Positions 1 to 7,408 of a stretch of 64,000 bases of DNA are shown here, piece by piece (within the stretch, counting starts at the first letter, position 1; each line of letters begins with the position of its first letter). The translations under genes were made by a program, and so were the position numbers. The notes under the pieces were generated by a model, which saw only the letters and a program-made list of their open reading frames with translations, made no database searches and was not told the origin of the DNA. This DNA is from Amycolatopsis rubida (GTDB taxonomy: Bacteria > Actinomycetota > Actinomycetes > Mycobacteriales > Pseudonocardiaceae), in NCBI RefSeq assembly GCF_900115345.1, contig NZ_FOWC01000018.1, positions 62,001 through 126,000 on the forward strand. The letters are read 5' to 3'.

Positions 1-263
1 AGCACATCGCGGCCGAGGTCAGCGACGAAGACCTCGAAGCCGACCTGCTGCTCGCCGCCGACGAGAGTCATCTTGGCTTTCTGCAGTCCCGCGTCGAGGA
101 CCCTTCGCGGGTGCGGCTGCTGCGTTCCTTCGACCCGTCCGCCCCGGAAGGCGCCGAGGTGCCGGACCCGTACTACGGCGGCGGCGACGGCTTCGAGGAC
201 GTGCTCGGGATGATCGAGCGGAGCGTGCCGGGACTGCTGGACTGGGTCCGCGAACAGGCGTGA
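1..263 (+). CDS. Low-molecular-weight protein-tyrosine-phosphatase, C-terminal part
   Basis: Only the last ~86 codons are present; the start and the catalytic CX5R loop lie upstream of the window. The reading frame begins at base 3 and ends at the TGA at 261-263. The visible part has the typical end of this cytoplasmic family: a segment reading RVRLLRSFDP, then VPDPYYGG with the general-acid Asp, then DGFEDVLGMIERS and a closing amphipathic helix. Family members dephosphorylate phosphotyrosine; the target is not predictable from this fragment. It is followed by the SURF1 gene on the same strand. Confidence 0.85.
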   Translation, partial: HIAAEVSDEDLEADLLLAADESHLGFLQSRVEDPSRVRLLRSFDPSAPEGAEVPDPYYGGGDGFEDVLGMIERSVPGLLDWVREQA

Positions 264-311
264 CGTCCGGTCCGGGTGCGCGCACGGAACGCGACGGCCT
301 ACCGTAGAGGG

Positions 312-1142
312 GTGCGGTTGCGGTTTCTGCTCCGGCCGGGATGGCTGGCGTTGACAGTGGTGGTGTTCACCTTCGCCATCTGCTGTTACACGCTGCTGGC
401 CCCGTGGCAGTTCCGCCGCGACGGCGAACAGGTCACCCAGAACAACGCGCTGACCACGTCATTCACCGCGAAGCCCGCGCCCGCGGCGCAGCTGCTGCCG
501 TCCGGGGCGAAGCCGGACAAGAACACCGAGTGGCACCTCGTGTCGATCACCGGCACGTACCTGCCTTCGGCCGAGGTTGTCGCGCGGCTGCGCACTGTGC
601 AGGGCCAAGGTGCGTACGAGGTCCTCACGCCGCTTCGCGCTACTGACGGCACCGTATACCTGATCGACCGCGGCTACGTGGGACTCAGCAGTGACTCCGG
701 CCTGCTCCCGTACGCGGCAGCGCCGGGCGGACAGGTGACGGTCGTCGCGCGCGTGCGAAGCGACGAGACAGACCCGAAGAACCGTGAAGCGTTCGCCGAC
801 GCGTCGACGAACGGAAAGCTGCAGAGCTACACCGTCGACTCGCGCGTGGTGGCGAAGTCTTCTGGGCTCACGATCCGGCCCGGGTACTTCCAGCTCGACC
901 AGAACCAGCCTGGCGTGCTCAGCCCGCTGCCGCTGCCGCAGCTCGAATCGGGCCCGTACTTCTCGTATGCGCTGCAGTGGCTGGCGTTCGGCACGATGGC
1001 ATTGCTGGGCTGGCTGTACTTCACGATCCGCGAACTGCGTCCGGGCGGCGCGCTGACGACCGAGCGTCCGCAGCGCGGCCGGCGCAAGTCCGTCGCGGAG
1101 ATGCTCGCCGAAGACGAGGACGAGTACACGCCGACCGCCTGA
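312..1142 (+). CDS. SURF1 family cytochrome c oxidase assembly protein
   Basis: SURF1 proteins help insert heme into cytochrome c oxidase subunit I. From the GTG at 312 the protein has 276 residues, begins MRLRFLLRPGW, has a first membrane helix at about residues 9-29, the family start of a soluble domain (APWQFRR), and a second helix near residues 222-243. This two-helix architecture with a large extracytoplasmic domain is diagnostic. An in-frame GTG at 276 would add 12 Arg-rich residues; I prefer 312 because the family normally starts a few residues before the first helix and a GAGG lies just upstream. The cytoplasmic tail is Arg/Glu-rich. Confidence 0.88.
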   Translation: MRLRFLLRPGWLALTVVVFTFAICCYTLLAPWQFRRDGEQVTQNNALTTSFTAKPAPAAQLLPSGAKPDKNTEWHLVSITGTYLPSAEVVARLRTVQGQGAYEVLTPLRATDGTVYLIDRGYVGLSSDSGLLPYAAAPGGQVTVVARVRSDETDPKNREAFADASTNGKLQSYTVDSRVVAKSSGLTIRPGYFQLDQNQPGVLSPLPLPQLESGPYFSYALQWLAFGTMALLGWLYFTIRELRPGGALTTERPQRGRRKSVAEMLAEDEDEYTPTA

Positions 1143-1209
1143 GTGGCCTGGTCGTTTCTCGGGAAGATGGCTCTTTGCCCGGGCCACTTGCCGCACTGAT
1201 ACTGGCGGC

Positions 1210-1821
1210 ATGCTGATCCACCCCTGGGACGCCGCGGACCAGAACGAATGGCGGGAATGGCTCGCCGGACACGATTTCGGCGAACTGGTCGCCGGCGGCC
1301 GCGGCCGCGATCTCCCGGTGGTGGTGCCGACGCATTTCGTCTTCGACGGCGACGCGACCGTCCGGCTGCACCTAGCCCGGCCGAATCCGGTGTGGCCGCT
1401 GCTGGAGGAACACCCGCGCGCCCTGCTGACGGTGACCGGGGACTACACCTACGTCCGCTCGGACTGGAACACCGACGGCGATCCCGCACTCGGCGTGCCC
1501 ACGTCGTACTACGCGAGCGTGCAACTGGCCTGCGACGTCCGGCTCGTCGACGATCCCGAGGAGAAGGCCGCGCTGCTGAACCACCAGCTGGCGCACTTCG
1601 AACCGGACGGCCAGCGCACCCCAGTGTCCGCTGTGGACGCTCCGGATCGGCGGCTGCTGCCCGGGATTCGCGGCGTCGAGCTGGCCGTGACCGAGGTGCG
1701 GGCGAAGTTCAAGTACGGCGGGAACAAGAACTCCGAGGACCGGCAGCGGATCGGGGCACGGCTGGCCGAGAGGGGCGGGTTCAATGACGCGGAAGCCATC
1801 GCGCACTTGACGGACTCGTGA
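1210..1821 (+). CDS. PaiB-like FMN-binding negative transcriptional regulator family protein
   Basis: 203 residues beginning MLIHPWDAADQNEWREW. The sequence has the PaiB family pattern: an N-terminal region with VVVPTHFVFDG, a split-barrel flavin-binding core (LHLARPNPVW, LLTVTGDYTYVRSDW) and a PTSYYASVQ segment. In Bacillus, PaiB belongs to a polyamine-related locus and represses degradative enzymes; family members bind FMN or heme, so an enzymatic or ligand-binding role is equally possible here. Its stop codon lies in the left arm of the hairpin at 1816-1857. No PaiA acetyltransferase is adjacent. Confidence 0.8.
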   Translation: MLIHPWDAADQNEWREWLAGHDFGELVAGGRGRDLPVVVPTHFVFDGDATVRLHLARPNPVWPLLEEHPRALLTVTGDYTYVRSDWNTDGDPALGVPTSYYASVQLACDVRLVDDPEEKAALLNHQLAHFEPDGQRTPVSAVDAPDRRLLPGIRGVELAVTEVRAKFKYGGNKNSEDRQRIGARLAERGGFNDAEAIAHLTDS

Positions 1822-1857
1822 GTGCCTATCACGGTGAGAACCGAGAGGCGCTCACGA
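1816..1857. terminator. Bidirectional hairpin terminator overlapping two stop codons
   Basis: Arm 1816-1827 (TCGTGAGTGCCT) pairs with arm 1846-1857 (AGGCGCTCACGA), 11 of 12 positions complementary plus one G-T wobble. The TGA of the PaiB gene (1819-1821) is in the left arm and the TGA of cobD (1852-1854, minus strand) is in the right arm, so one hairpin ends both convergent genes. The loop carries GGTGAGAACCG, also found in the loop at 13552-13595. Confidence 0.75.
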
Positions 1858-2754
1858 CCTTTCCCGGCGCACCCCGCTCGCCACCGCGGCCACGAGTACC
1901 GACGTCCCCGCAGCCAGCCACCCCACCACCCGGGACAACTCCACCGCGCGCGTCACGTGCCCGGCGTCCGGATTCCGGCCAACCCCGAGCACCGGCAACT
2001 CCACCACACCCTGCGGATACTCAGTCCGCCCGCCGACGCGAATCTCCAGCGCCCCAGCGAAAGCCGCCTCGACCCGACCCGCATTCGGGCTCGGATGCGC
2101 GATCGTGTCCCGCCGCCAAGCGCGCCACGCACCACCGGCCGAACCGCCGACCACCGGCGCACCCAAGACAGTCAGCGCGGCGGCGGCCCGAGTCGGCAAG
2201 AGGTGCACAAGTTCGTCAAGCCGGTCAATAACCCAGTGCCCGGGAAGCAACCGGCGCAGCAGCCCGACGGTCCGCGCCGCGAGCAGCCCGGGCACGCCCG
2301 CGACCGCGCCCCACAGCAGCGGGGTCACGACCACTTCGGACGTGTTCTCAGCCAGAGTTTCCACCGAAGCACGGGAAAGCCCGATCGTGCTCAGCCCGCC
2401 GGTGACGCGCGGGTCCAGTTCGGACAGTGTGTCGCGTGCGGGTTCGAGACGGCCTTCTTCGAGATCGCGAGCCAGCTCCGTCCCCTGGGTAGCCAGCCCG
2501 GCCGCGCCGACGACCGCCCAGGTCGCCACTGCCGTCGTCGTGGCTTGCAGCACCGGGCTGCGGCGGCCGGTGCGCTCGACCAGCACTCCGGCCGCGACTG
2601 CCGCGCAGGCGATTCCCAAGCCTGCCGCGCGTCGCGAACCCGTGGCGGCGACCACCTGACCGAAGGCGGCGACCGGCGGACGTCGCCGCGGGTCGCCGAG
2701 TGCTCCGTCGGCGGCCAAACCGAGAATCAAGCCGATCGCGCGCGCCGCGCTCAC
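1852..2754 (-). CDS. cobD: Adenosylcobinamide-phosphate synthase (CobD/CbiB)
   Basis: Integral membrane enzyme that joins aminopropanol phosphate to cobyric acid in cobalamin synthesis. The 300-residue product starts (GTG) MSAARAIGLILGLAADGALGDPRRRPP, the standard CobD/CbiB N-terminus with the DxxxGDPxxxHP-like motif (the His is replaced here by Pro). Several hydrophobic helices follow and later family motifs are present (ENTSEVVVTPLLWGA, with the conserved ENxxD/E segment). No other cobalamin gene lies within the window. It is convergent with the PaiB-like gene and shares its terminator. Confidence 0.87.
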   Translation of the reverse strand: MSAARAIGLILGLAADGALGDPRRRPPVAAFGQVVAATGSRRAAGLGIACAAVAAGVLVERTGRRSPVLQATTTAVATWAVVGAAGLATQGTELARDLEEGRLEPARDTLSELDPRVTGGLSTIGLSRASVETLAENTSEVVVTPLLWGAVAGVPGLLAARTVGLLRRLLPGHWVIDRLDELVHLLPTRAAAALTVLGAPVVGGSAGGAWRAWRRDTIAHPSPNAGRVEAAFAGALEIRVGGRTEYPQGVVELPVLGVGRNPDAGHVTRAVELSRVVGWLAAGTSVLVAAVASGVRRERS

Positions 2755-2779
2755 CTGTAGCCCCCCGAACGTGGACGAT

Positions 2780-3487
2780 TCAGCCGCCGAGATTACTCGA
2801 CACCGCGGCGGCGATTTCCTCGCGTGCCTGGTCCACGATGTCGCGCATCGCGCGTTCGGCGCGAGCCGCGTCGGCGAGGTCGACCGCTTCGGCGACCTCG
2901 ACGTGCAGCGCGACCGCCTCGGGCTGCGGTTCGTCCGGCATCAGGCCGTGTCCGGTGCGACCGGCGAGTACTTCGGCGACCGCTGAGGACAGCTGCGCGA
3001 ACATCGGATTCCGCGACGCGGACAGCAGCAGATCGTGGAATGCGACGTCGTGGCCGAGGAAGGCATCCAGGTCGCGGGCGCGCGCCGTGCGCTGGAGATG
3101 CACCGCCAGCGCGCGCAGCCGTCCGCGTTCCTCCGGGGTCGCCCGGAGCGCGGCGAACCGGGCGGCGCACGGTTCGACGGCCGAACGCAGCTCGGTCAGC
3201 GTGCGCAGCGCGGTCGGCCGGTCGGCACCGTCGAGCTGCCAGCGGATCAGCCTCGGGTCATAGTGGTTCCACTCGGCCGGCTCGCGGACGGTGACCCCGA
3301 CGCGGCGGCGGCTGCTGGTCAACCCCATCGTCTCAAGGACCCGGACCACCTCGCGGGCCACCGTCCGCGAAGCCCCGTACCGCTCCTGCAGCTCCTCCGA
3401 CCGCAACACCGCGCCCGGTGCCAGCTCACCGCTCGCGATGGCCGCGCCGAGTTCGTCGAGCATGTCCTCGTGCCGATCGTTCCCCAC
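2780..3487 (-). CDS. gntR: GntR/FadR-type transcriptional regulator of gluconate genes
   Basis: 235 residues, GTG start at 3487. An N-terminal winged helix (about residues 10-75: DELGAAIASGELAPGAVLRSEELQERYGASRTVAREVVRVLE) is followed by an all-helical FCD ligand domain (residues ~90-220) with FHDLLLSASRNPMF and conserved His/Asp positions that bind metal and carboxylate effectors. It is divergent from gluconokinase and the GntP permease, so its effector is probably gluconate or gluconate 6-phosphate. The 36-bp double palindrome at 3512-3547, between the divergent starts, is its likely operator and would also allow autoregulation. Confidence 0.88.
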   Translation of the reverse strand: MGNDRHEDMLDELGAAIASGELAPGAVLRSEELQERYGASRTVAREVVRVLETMGLTSSRRRVGVTVREPAEWNHYDPRLIRWQLDGADRPTALRTLTELRSAVEPCAARFAALRATPEERGRLRALAVHLQRTARARDLDAFLGHDVAFHDLLLSASRNPMFAQLSSAVAEVLAGRTGHGLMPDEPQPEAVALHVEVAEAVDLADAARAERAMRDIVDQAREEIAAAVSSNLGG

Positions 3488-3511
3488 CGGGTTAACGTAG
3501 CGCGCTGACTC

Positions 3512-3547
3512 GATTAAGTACTACTTCTTCTTGATTAAGTAGTACTT
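3512..3547. promoter_or_regulatory. Double GntR operator between gntR and gntK
   Basis: Two 15-bp direct copies, GATTAAGTACTACTT (3512-3526) and GATTAAGTAGTACTT (3533-3547), lie 21 bp apart, about two helical turns. Within each, AAGTA-N-TACTT is a perfect 11-bp palindrome. The A/T-rich island stands out in this GC-rich genome. It lies 24 bp upstream of the gntR start and 42 bp upstream of gntK, as expected for a regulator controlling both directions. Confidence 0.85.
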
Positions 3548-3589
3548 TTGAGTTTGACTCTCCAGGGCACAAAGACGTGGGAGGTGCGC

Positions 3590-4084
3590 ATGACGGTCAT
3601 CGTGGTGATGGGCGTATCGGGCTCGGGCAAGACGACAGTCGGCACGGCGCTCGCGAAGGAACTCGGAACCGTGTACGCCGAAGCAGACACCTTCCACCCG
3701 CAGGCGAACATCGAAAAAATGACCGCCGGGCACCCGCTGAACGACGAGGACCGGGCACCGTGGCTGGCCGCGATCGCGGAGTGGATCGGGAAGCACCACG
3801 AAAACGGCGCGGTCGTCAGCTCGTCCGCCTTGAAGCGGCGCTACCGCGACGTGCTGCGCGGCGGCGGAGACGTGTGGTTCCTGCACCTGCACGGCTCGCG
3901 CGACCTGCTCGCCGAGCGGATGAAGACCCGCAGCGGCCACTTCATGCCGGTCTCGCTGCTCGATTCCCAGCTCGCCGACCTCGAACCGCTTGAGCCGGAC
4001 GAGCCGGGGGCGACCTTCGACACCAGTCTCTCCCCCGCCGAACTCGTCGAGTCGGCGCTGACCGCGTTCCGGGAGCGCGCATGA
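3590..4084 (+). CDS. gntK: Gluconokinase
   Basis: Phosphorylates D-gluconate to 6-phosphogluconate with ATP, feeding the pentose phosphate pathway. 164 residues; starts MTVIVVMGVSGSGKTT with the P-loop GVSGSGKT at residues 8-15, followed by the family motifs EADTFHP, HPLNDEDRAPWL, and SSALKRRYRDVLR. Length and motifs match the thermoresistant GntK family. The ATG at 3590 is chosen over an upstream in-frame start because GGGAGGTG lies just before it. The stop overlaps the permease start by ATGA, so the two are translationally coupled. Confidence 0.95.
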   Translation: MTVIVVMGVSGSGKTTVGTALAKELGTVYAEADTFHPQANIEKMTAGHPLNDEDRAPWLAAIAEWIGKHHENGAVVSSSALKRRYRDVLRGGGDVWFLHLHGSRDLLAERMKTRSGHFMPVSLLDSQLADLEPLEPDEPGATFDTSLSPAELVESALTAFRERA

Positions 4085-5448
4085 GCACCCTCGCCGCCGG
4101 CTGGACCGGCCACGACACCCGCCTGATCCTCGCCACGGTGCTCGCCATCGCCGTGATCGTGGTGCTGATCAGCAAGGTCAAACTGCATCCGCTGCTCGCG
4201 CTCACGCTGGGTTCCGGCGTGCTCGGCCTGGTCGCCGGGATGCCGGTGGACAAGCTGCTGAAGAGCTTCACCAACGGCGTCGGCAGCACCGTCGCGTCCG
4301 TCGGCGTGCTGATCGCGTTCGGGGCGATGCTGGGCAAACTGCTCGCCGATTCCGGCGGCGCGGACCGGATCGTCGACACCGTGCTCGGCCGGGTCCGCGG
4401 CCCCGGGCTGCCGTGGGCGATGGCGCTGGTCGCCGCGCTGATCGGGTTGCCGATGTTCTTCGAAATCGGCCTCGTCATGCTGATCCCGGTGGTGCTGCTG
4501 GTCGCGAAGCGCAGCGGTAAACCGGTGCTGCTGCTGGGAATTCCGGCACTGGCCGGACTGTCGGTGCTGCACGGCCTGATCCCGCCGCACCCCGGCCCGC
4601 TGGCCGCCGCCGGTTCGCTGAACGCCAACGTCGGCCTCACCCTGGGGCTTGGCCTGCTGGTCGGCCTTCCCACGGTGATCATCGCCGGTCCGTTGTTCGG
4701 CCGCCTCGCCGCGAAGATGGTGCCGGACGCCGCGCCGCCCGCCCGGCTGGTCCCGGAGTCCGAGGGCACCGACGAAAAGCACCGCCCGAGCTTCTTCGCG
4801 ACGCTGTCCACGGTGCTGCTGCCGGTCGTTCTGATGCTGGCCAAGGCACTCGCGGACATCTTGGCGGACAAGGGAAACCCGGCCCGCCGCATCCTGGACT
4901 TCATCGGCGACCCGCTCGTCGCACTGCTGCTGGCGGTCCTGGTCGGCATGGTCGTGCTGGGCCGCCCGGCGCGACTGAACCGGGAACGCCTCTCGTCGAT
5001 CATCGGGGATTCCCTCGGCCCGATCGCCGGGATCGTGCTGATCGTGGCCGCGGGCGGCGGATTCAAGCAGACCCTGGTCGACGCCGGGGTCGGCGACGTG
5101 ATCACCAGCCTCTCCCAGGGCGCGCACCTCTCCCCGCTGCTGCTCGGCTGGCTGGTCGCGGTGGCGATCCGCCTGGCGACGGGCTCGGCAACCGTCGCGA
5201 CGGTCTCCGCGGCGGGCATCGTCGCCCCGCTGGCCGCGACGCTGGACCCGACGCACAACGCCCTGCTGGTGCTGGCCATCGGTGCCGGATCGCTCTTCTT
5301 CTCGCACCTGAACGACGCCGGGTTCTGGCTGGTCAAGGAGTACTTCGGGATGTCGGTCGGCCAGACGTTGAAGAGCTGGTCGGTGATGGAAACGGTGATC
5401 TCGGTGGTGGCGATCGCGCTGATCCTGCCGCTGGGCGCACTGCTTTAG
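4081..5448 (+). CDS. gntP: GntP family gluconate:H+ symporter
   Basis: 455-residue polytopic inner-membrane transporter with about 12-14 hydrophobic helices. Features typical of GntP are a first helix reading LILATVLAIAVIVVLIS, the VASVGVLIAFGAMLGKLLADSGGA segment, a PHPGPLAAA loop and a late SHLNDAGFW motif. It takes up gluconate for the kinase encoded just upstream, whose stop codon it overlaps by four bases. A strong hairpin terminator follows within 15 bp, so the operon is gntK-gntP. Confidence 0.93.
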   Translation: MSTLAAGWTGHDTRLILATVLAIAVIVVLISKVKLHPLLALTLGSGVLGLVAGMPVDKLLKSFTNGVGSTVASVGVLIAFGAMLGKLLADSGGADRIVDTVLGRVRGPGLPWAMALVAALIGLPMFFEIGLVMLIPVVLLVAKRSGKPVLLLGIPALAGLSVLHGLIPPHPGPLAAAGSLNANVGLTLGLGLLVGLPTVIIAGPLFGRLAAKMVPDAAPPARLVPESEGTDEKHRPSFFATLSTVLLPVVLMLAKALADILADKGNPARRILDFIGDPLVALLLAVLVGMVVLGRPARLNRERLSSIIGDSLGPIAGIVLIVAAGGGFKQTLVDAGVGDVITSLSQGAHLSPLLLGWLVAVAIRLATGSATVATVSAAGIVAPLAATLDPTHNALLVLAIGAGSLFFSHLNDAGFWLVKEYFGMSVGQTLKSWSVMETVISVVAIALILPLGALL

Positions 5449-5462
5449 CGCCGAACCCTTCG

Positions 5463-5493
5463 ACGGCCGCCGGGTTTCGAGCCCGGCGGCCGT
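5463..5493 (+). terminator. Intrinsic terminator after gntKP
   Basis: Perfect 12-bp stem ACGGCCGCCGGG (5463-5474) and CCCGGCGGCCGT (5482-5493) with a 7-base loop, then TCTCTTC. It lies directly downstream of gntP and upstream of the ArsR promoter. Confidence 0.8.
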
Positions 5494-5502
5494 TCTCTTC
5501 GG

Positions 5503-5532
5503 TTGACATGTGACCTTTTGGTCACCTATTCT
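5503..5532 (+). promoter_or_regulatory. Promoter with embedded palindrome for the ArsR/SRPBCC operon
   Basis: TTGACA (5503-5508) and TATTCT (5527-5532) are separated by 18 bp, a good sigma-70-type promoter. Between them is the palindrome GTGACC-TTTT-GGTCAC (5510-5525), a likely operator for the ArsR protein it drives. The expected transcription start coincides with the GTG at 5539, implying a leaderless mRNA. Confidence 0.75.
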
Positions 5533-5538
5533 CGGTGC

Positions 5539-5880
5539 GTGCCCGACGAGGACCTGGTTTTCAAGGCGCTGGCGGATCCGACCCGCCGGTTCCTGCTCGA
5601 CCTGCTCTACGAGCGCGACGGCCGCACGCTCACCGAGCTGGAGTCCGAAGTGGACATGACCCGGTTCGGGGTGATGAAGCACCTCAAGCTGCTCGCGGAG
5701 GCCGAGCTGGTCGTCTCGCGCAGGGAGGGGCGGGAGAAACGGCACTTCCTGAACCCGGTCCCGATCCGCCGGATCCACGACCGCTGGATCGACAAGTACA
5801 CCGCACACCACACCTCGGCGCTGCTGGACCTCAAGGCCCAGCTCGAAGCCGAAGAATCGCAGAAGGAGCCCGGAACATGA
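5539..5880 (+). CDS. ArsR family helix-turn-helix regulator
   Basis: 113 residues from the GTG at 5539 (MPDEDLVFKALADPTRRFLLDLLYERDG). It shows the ArsR/SmtB winged helix: ALADPTRR in helix 1, TLTELESEVDMTRFGVMKHLKLL as recognition helices, and a wing with SRREGREKRHFLNP. No metal-binding cysteines are present, as usual for the subclass paired with SRPBCC proteins. An in-frame ATG at 5503 is rejected because it lies in the -35 element. Coupled by ATGA to the SRPBCC gene; probably an autorepressor through the palindrome at 5510-5525. Confidence 0.9.
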   Translation: MPDEDLVFKALADPTRRFLLDLLYERDGRTLTELESEVDMTRFGVMKHLKLLAEAELVVSRREGREKRHFLNPVPIRRIHDRWIDKYTAHHTSALLDLKAQLEAEESQKEPGT

Positions 5881-6386
5881 GCGACACCACGACCGTGCAG
5901 GTCAACCGCGTCTACATCAAGGCCACCCCGCAGGCGGTGTGGGACGCCATCACCAAGCCGGAGTGGACGGCGAAGTACGGCTACACCGGCCTTGCCGACT
6001 TCGACCTCAAGCGCGGCGGCAAGCACCGCACCAAGCCGACCCAGGAGTTCATCGACTCCGGTTTCACCAGCGACCTCCTCGACGGCGAGGTACTTGAGGC
6101 CGATCCGCCGCGCAAGCTGGTGATCACCTGGAAACTGCAGATGGACCCGAGCCTCGTCGCCGAGCCGTACACCACGCTCACTTACGACATCGAGGAAACG
6201 CAGACCGCGGGCACCCGGCTCACGGTCACCCACGACGTCACCGGCGCGCCGAACCACGCGGCGCTCGTGTCCGGCGTGCACGAGGACATCAACGCCGGCC
6301 CGGGCGAGAACGCGGGCGGCGGCTGGGCTTGGGTCCTGTCCGACCTGAAGTCCGTTTTGGAGACGGGCAAGAACCTCACGGCCTGA
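5877..6386 (+). CDS. SRPBCC (AHSA1-like) domain protein
   Basis: 169-residue START/Bet v 1-fold protein of the AHSA1 subfamily: VNRVYIKATPQAVWDAITKPEWTAKYGY at the N-terminus, a central beta sheet (GEVLEADPPRKLVITWKL) and a C-terminal helix GGGWAWVLSDLKSVLETG. Such proteins bind hydrophobic ligands in a deep cavity and are commonly co-transcribed with an ArsR repressor; the ligand is unknown. Its start overlaps the ArsR stop (ATGA). A shared terminator follows. Confidence 0.88.
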   Translation: MSDTTTVQVNRVYIKATPQAVWDAITKPEWTAKYGYTGLADFDLKRGGKHRTKPTQEFIDSGFTSDLLDGEVLEADPPRKLVITWKLQMDPSLVAEPYTTLTYDIEETQTAGTRLTVTHDVTGAPNHAALVSGVHEDINAGPGENAGGGWAWVLSDLKSVLETGKNLTA

Positions 6387-6396
6387 CGCGGGGGCG

Positions 6397-6424
6397 GGGT
6401 GGCTGCTTTCGAGCAGCCACCCCA
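6397..6424. terminator. Bidirectional terminator
   Basis: Perfect 12-bp stem GGGGTGGCTGCT / AGCAGCCACCCC with a TTCG tetraloop, between the convergent SRPBCC gene (stop 6386) and the sugar kinase (stop 6428, minus strand). Position and UUCG loop fit a terminator for both. Confidence 0.85.
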
Positions 6425-6427
6425 CAT

Positions 6428-7408
6428 TCACGCGCGTTGCGTCGCGGCCGTCAGCGCGGCTTTCGCGGAGTCAGAAGCCCCGAGTTTGTCCAAACCGAAC
6501 AGTGCGGCTCCGACAACCGGGTTCACCTCCACCACGCGCACCTGCGCCCGCGGCGCCACTTTCAGGCACCGCCGTTCGATGTCCGCGATCACGGAAGCGC
6601 CTACCCCGGTCAGCACGCCGCCGCCGAGAATGACCTCGGGAGCCGAGGTCGTGAGGTCCAACCGGCGCATGATCGCGGCCACCAGCAGGCTCACTTCCTC
6701 GGCGAACCGCGTCACCACGTCCTGTGCGACCTCGTCGCCTGCCGCGGCCACCTCGAACAACAGCGGGCAGAGACCATGGATCGAGGCGGCGTCGATCTCC
6801 TCGAAGTGCAGGCCCTGCACGACATCCAGCAGCGTCGCGGCACCGAAGTACTCCGCGACCGCCGATTCCAGCGCGGTCCGCGGACCGCGGCCGTCCTCAG
6901 CGCGGACGGCCCACCACAGCGCTTCCTCGCCCAGCCGGTACCCGCCGCCCCAGTCGCCCGACACCTTGCCCAGCGCGGGGAAACGGTAAGACCGGCCGTC
7001 CGGGGCGAAGCCGGCGCCGTTGATGCCCGCGCCGCACACCACCGCTACCCCGGTGCCGTCGGAACTTCCGGCCCGCAGCAACGCGAGAACGTCATTGCCG
7101 ACGTCCACAGTGGAACTCCAGCCGCGTGCGGACAAAGCCTTGTGCAGCGCCGTTTCTTCGCGGGGGAAGTCCAGGCCGGCCAGGTAGGCCGAGGTGTGCA
7201 CGGCGAACGGCGGATCCGCAGGCAGCCCAGCAGCGTGCAGTGCTTTCTGGACGAATTCTTCCAACGCGGCAACGCATCCGTCGACCCCGACCCGCTGGGG
7301 AGAAACACCGGGGCCGCGGGAAGCGCCGAGCACGACGCCGTCCCGCGAAACGACCAGCACCTCGGTCTTGCTGTTCCCCCCGTCGATCGCGACGACGGTG
7401 TCGCTCAT
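6428..7408 (-). CDS. BadF/BadG-type N-acetylglucosamine or glucosamine kinase (CsnK-like)
   Basis: 326 residues starting MSDTVVAIDGGNSKTEVLVVS; the DGGNSKTE phosphate-1 loop at residues 9-16, the GAGINGAG adenosine-binding stretch and SGDWGGGYRLGEEA mark the ASKHA superfamily, GlcNAc-kinase/BadF branch. It probably phosphorylates an amino sugar released from the imported oligosaccharide. It is the last gene of a six-gene operon and overlaps the GH4 gene by four bases. The same order (ROK regulator, binding protein, two permeases, GH4, kinase) is known from the Streptomyces csn chitosan-oligosaccharide locus, which supports glucosamine as substrate; that part is inference. Confidence 0.82.
   Translation of the reverse strand: MSDTVVAIDGGNSKTEVLVVSRDGVVLGASRGPGVSPQRVGVDGCVAALEEFVQKALHAAGLPADPPFAVHTSAYLAGLDFPREETALHKALSARGWSSTVDVGNDVLALLRAGSSDGTGVAVVCGAGINGAGFAPDGRSYRFPALGKVSGDWGGGYRLGEEALWWAVRAEDGRGPRTALESAVAEYFGAATLLDVVQGLHFEEIDAASIHGLCPLLFEVAAAGDEVAQDVVTRFAEEVSLLVAAIMRRLDLTTSAPEVILGGGVLTGVGASVIADIERRCLKVAPRAQVRVVEVNPVVGAALFGLDKLGASDSAKAALTAATQRA

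Noticed and set aside
3841..5811. Long minus-strand open frame (656 codons) opposite gluconokinase/GntP
   Set aside because: Antisense shadow of real genes in GC-rich DNA; low-complexity Arg/Gln/His-rich product with no family features.
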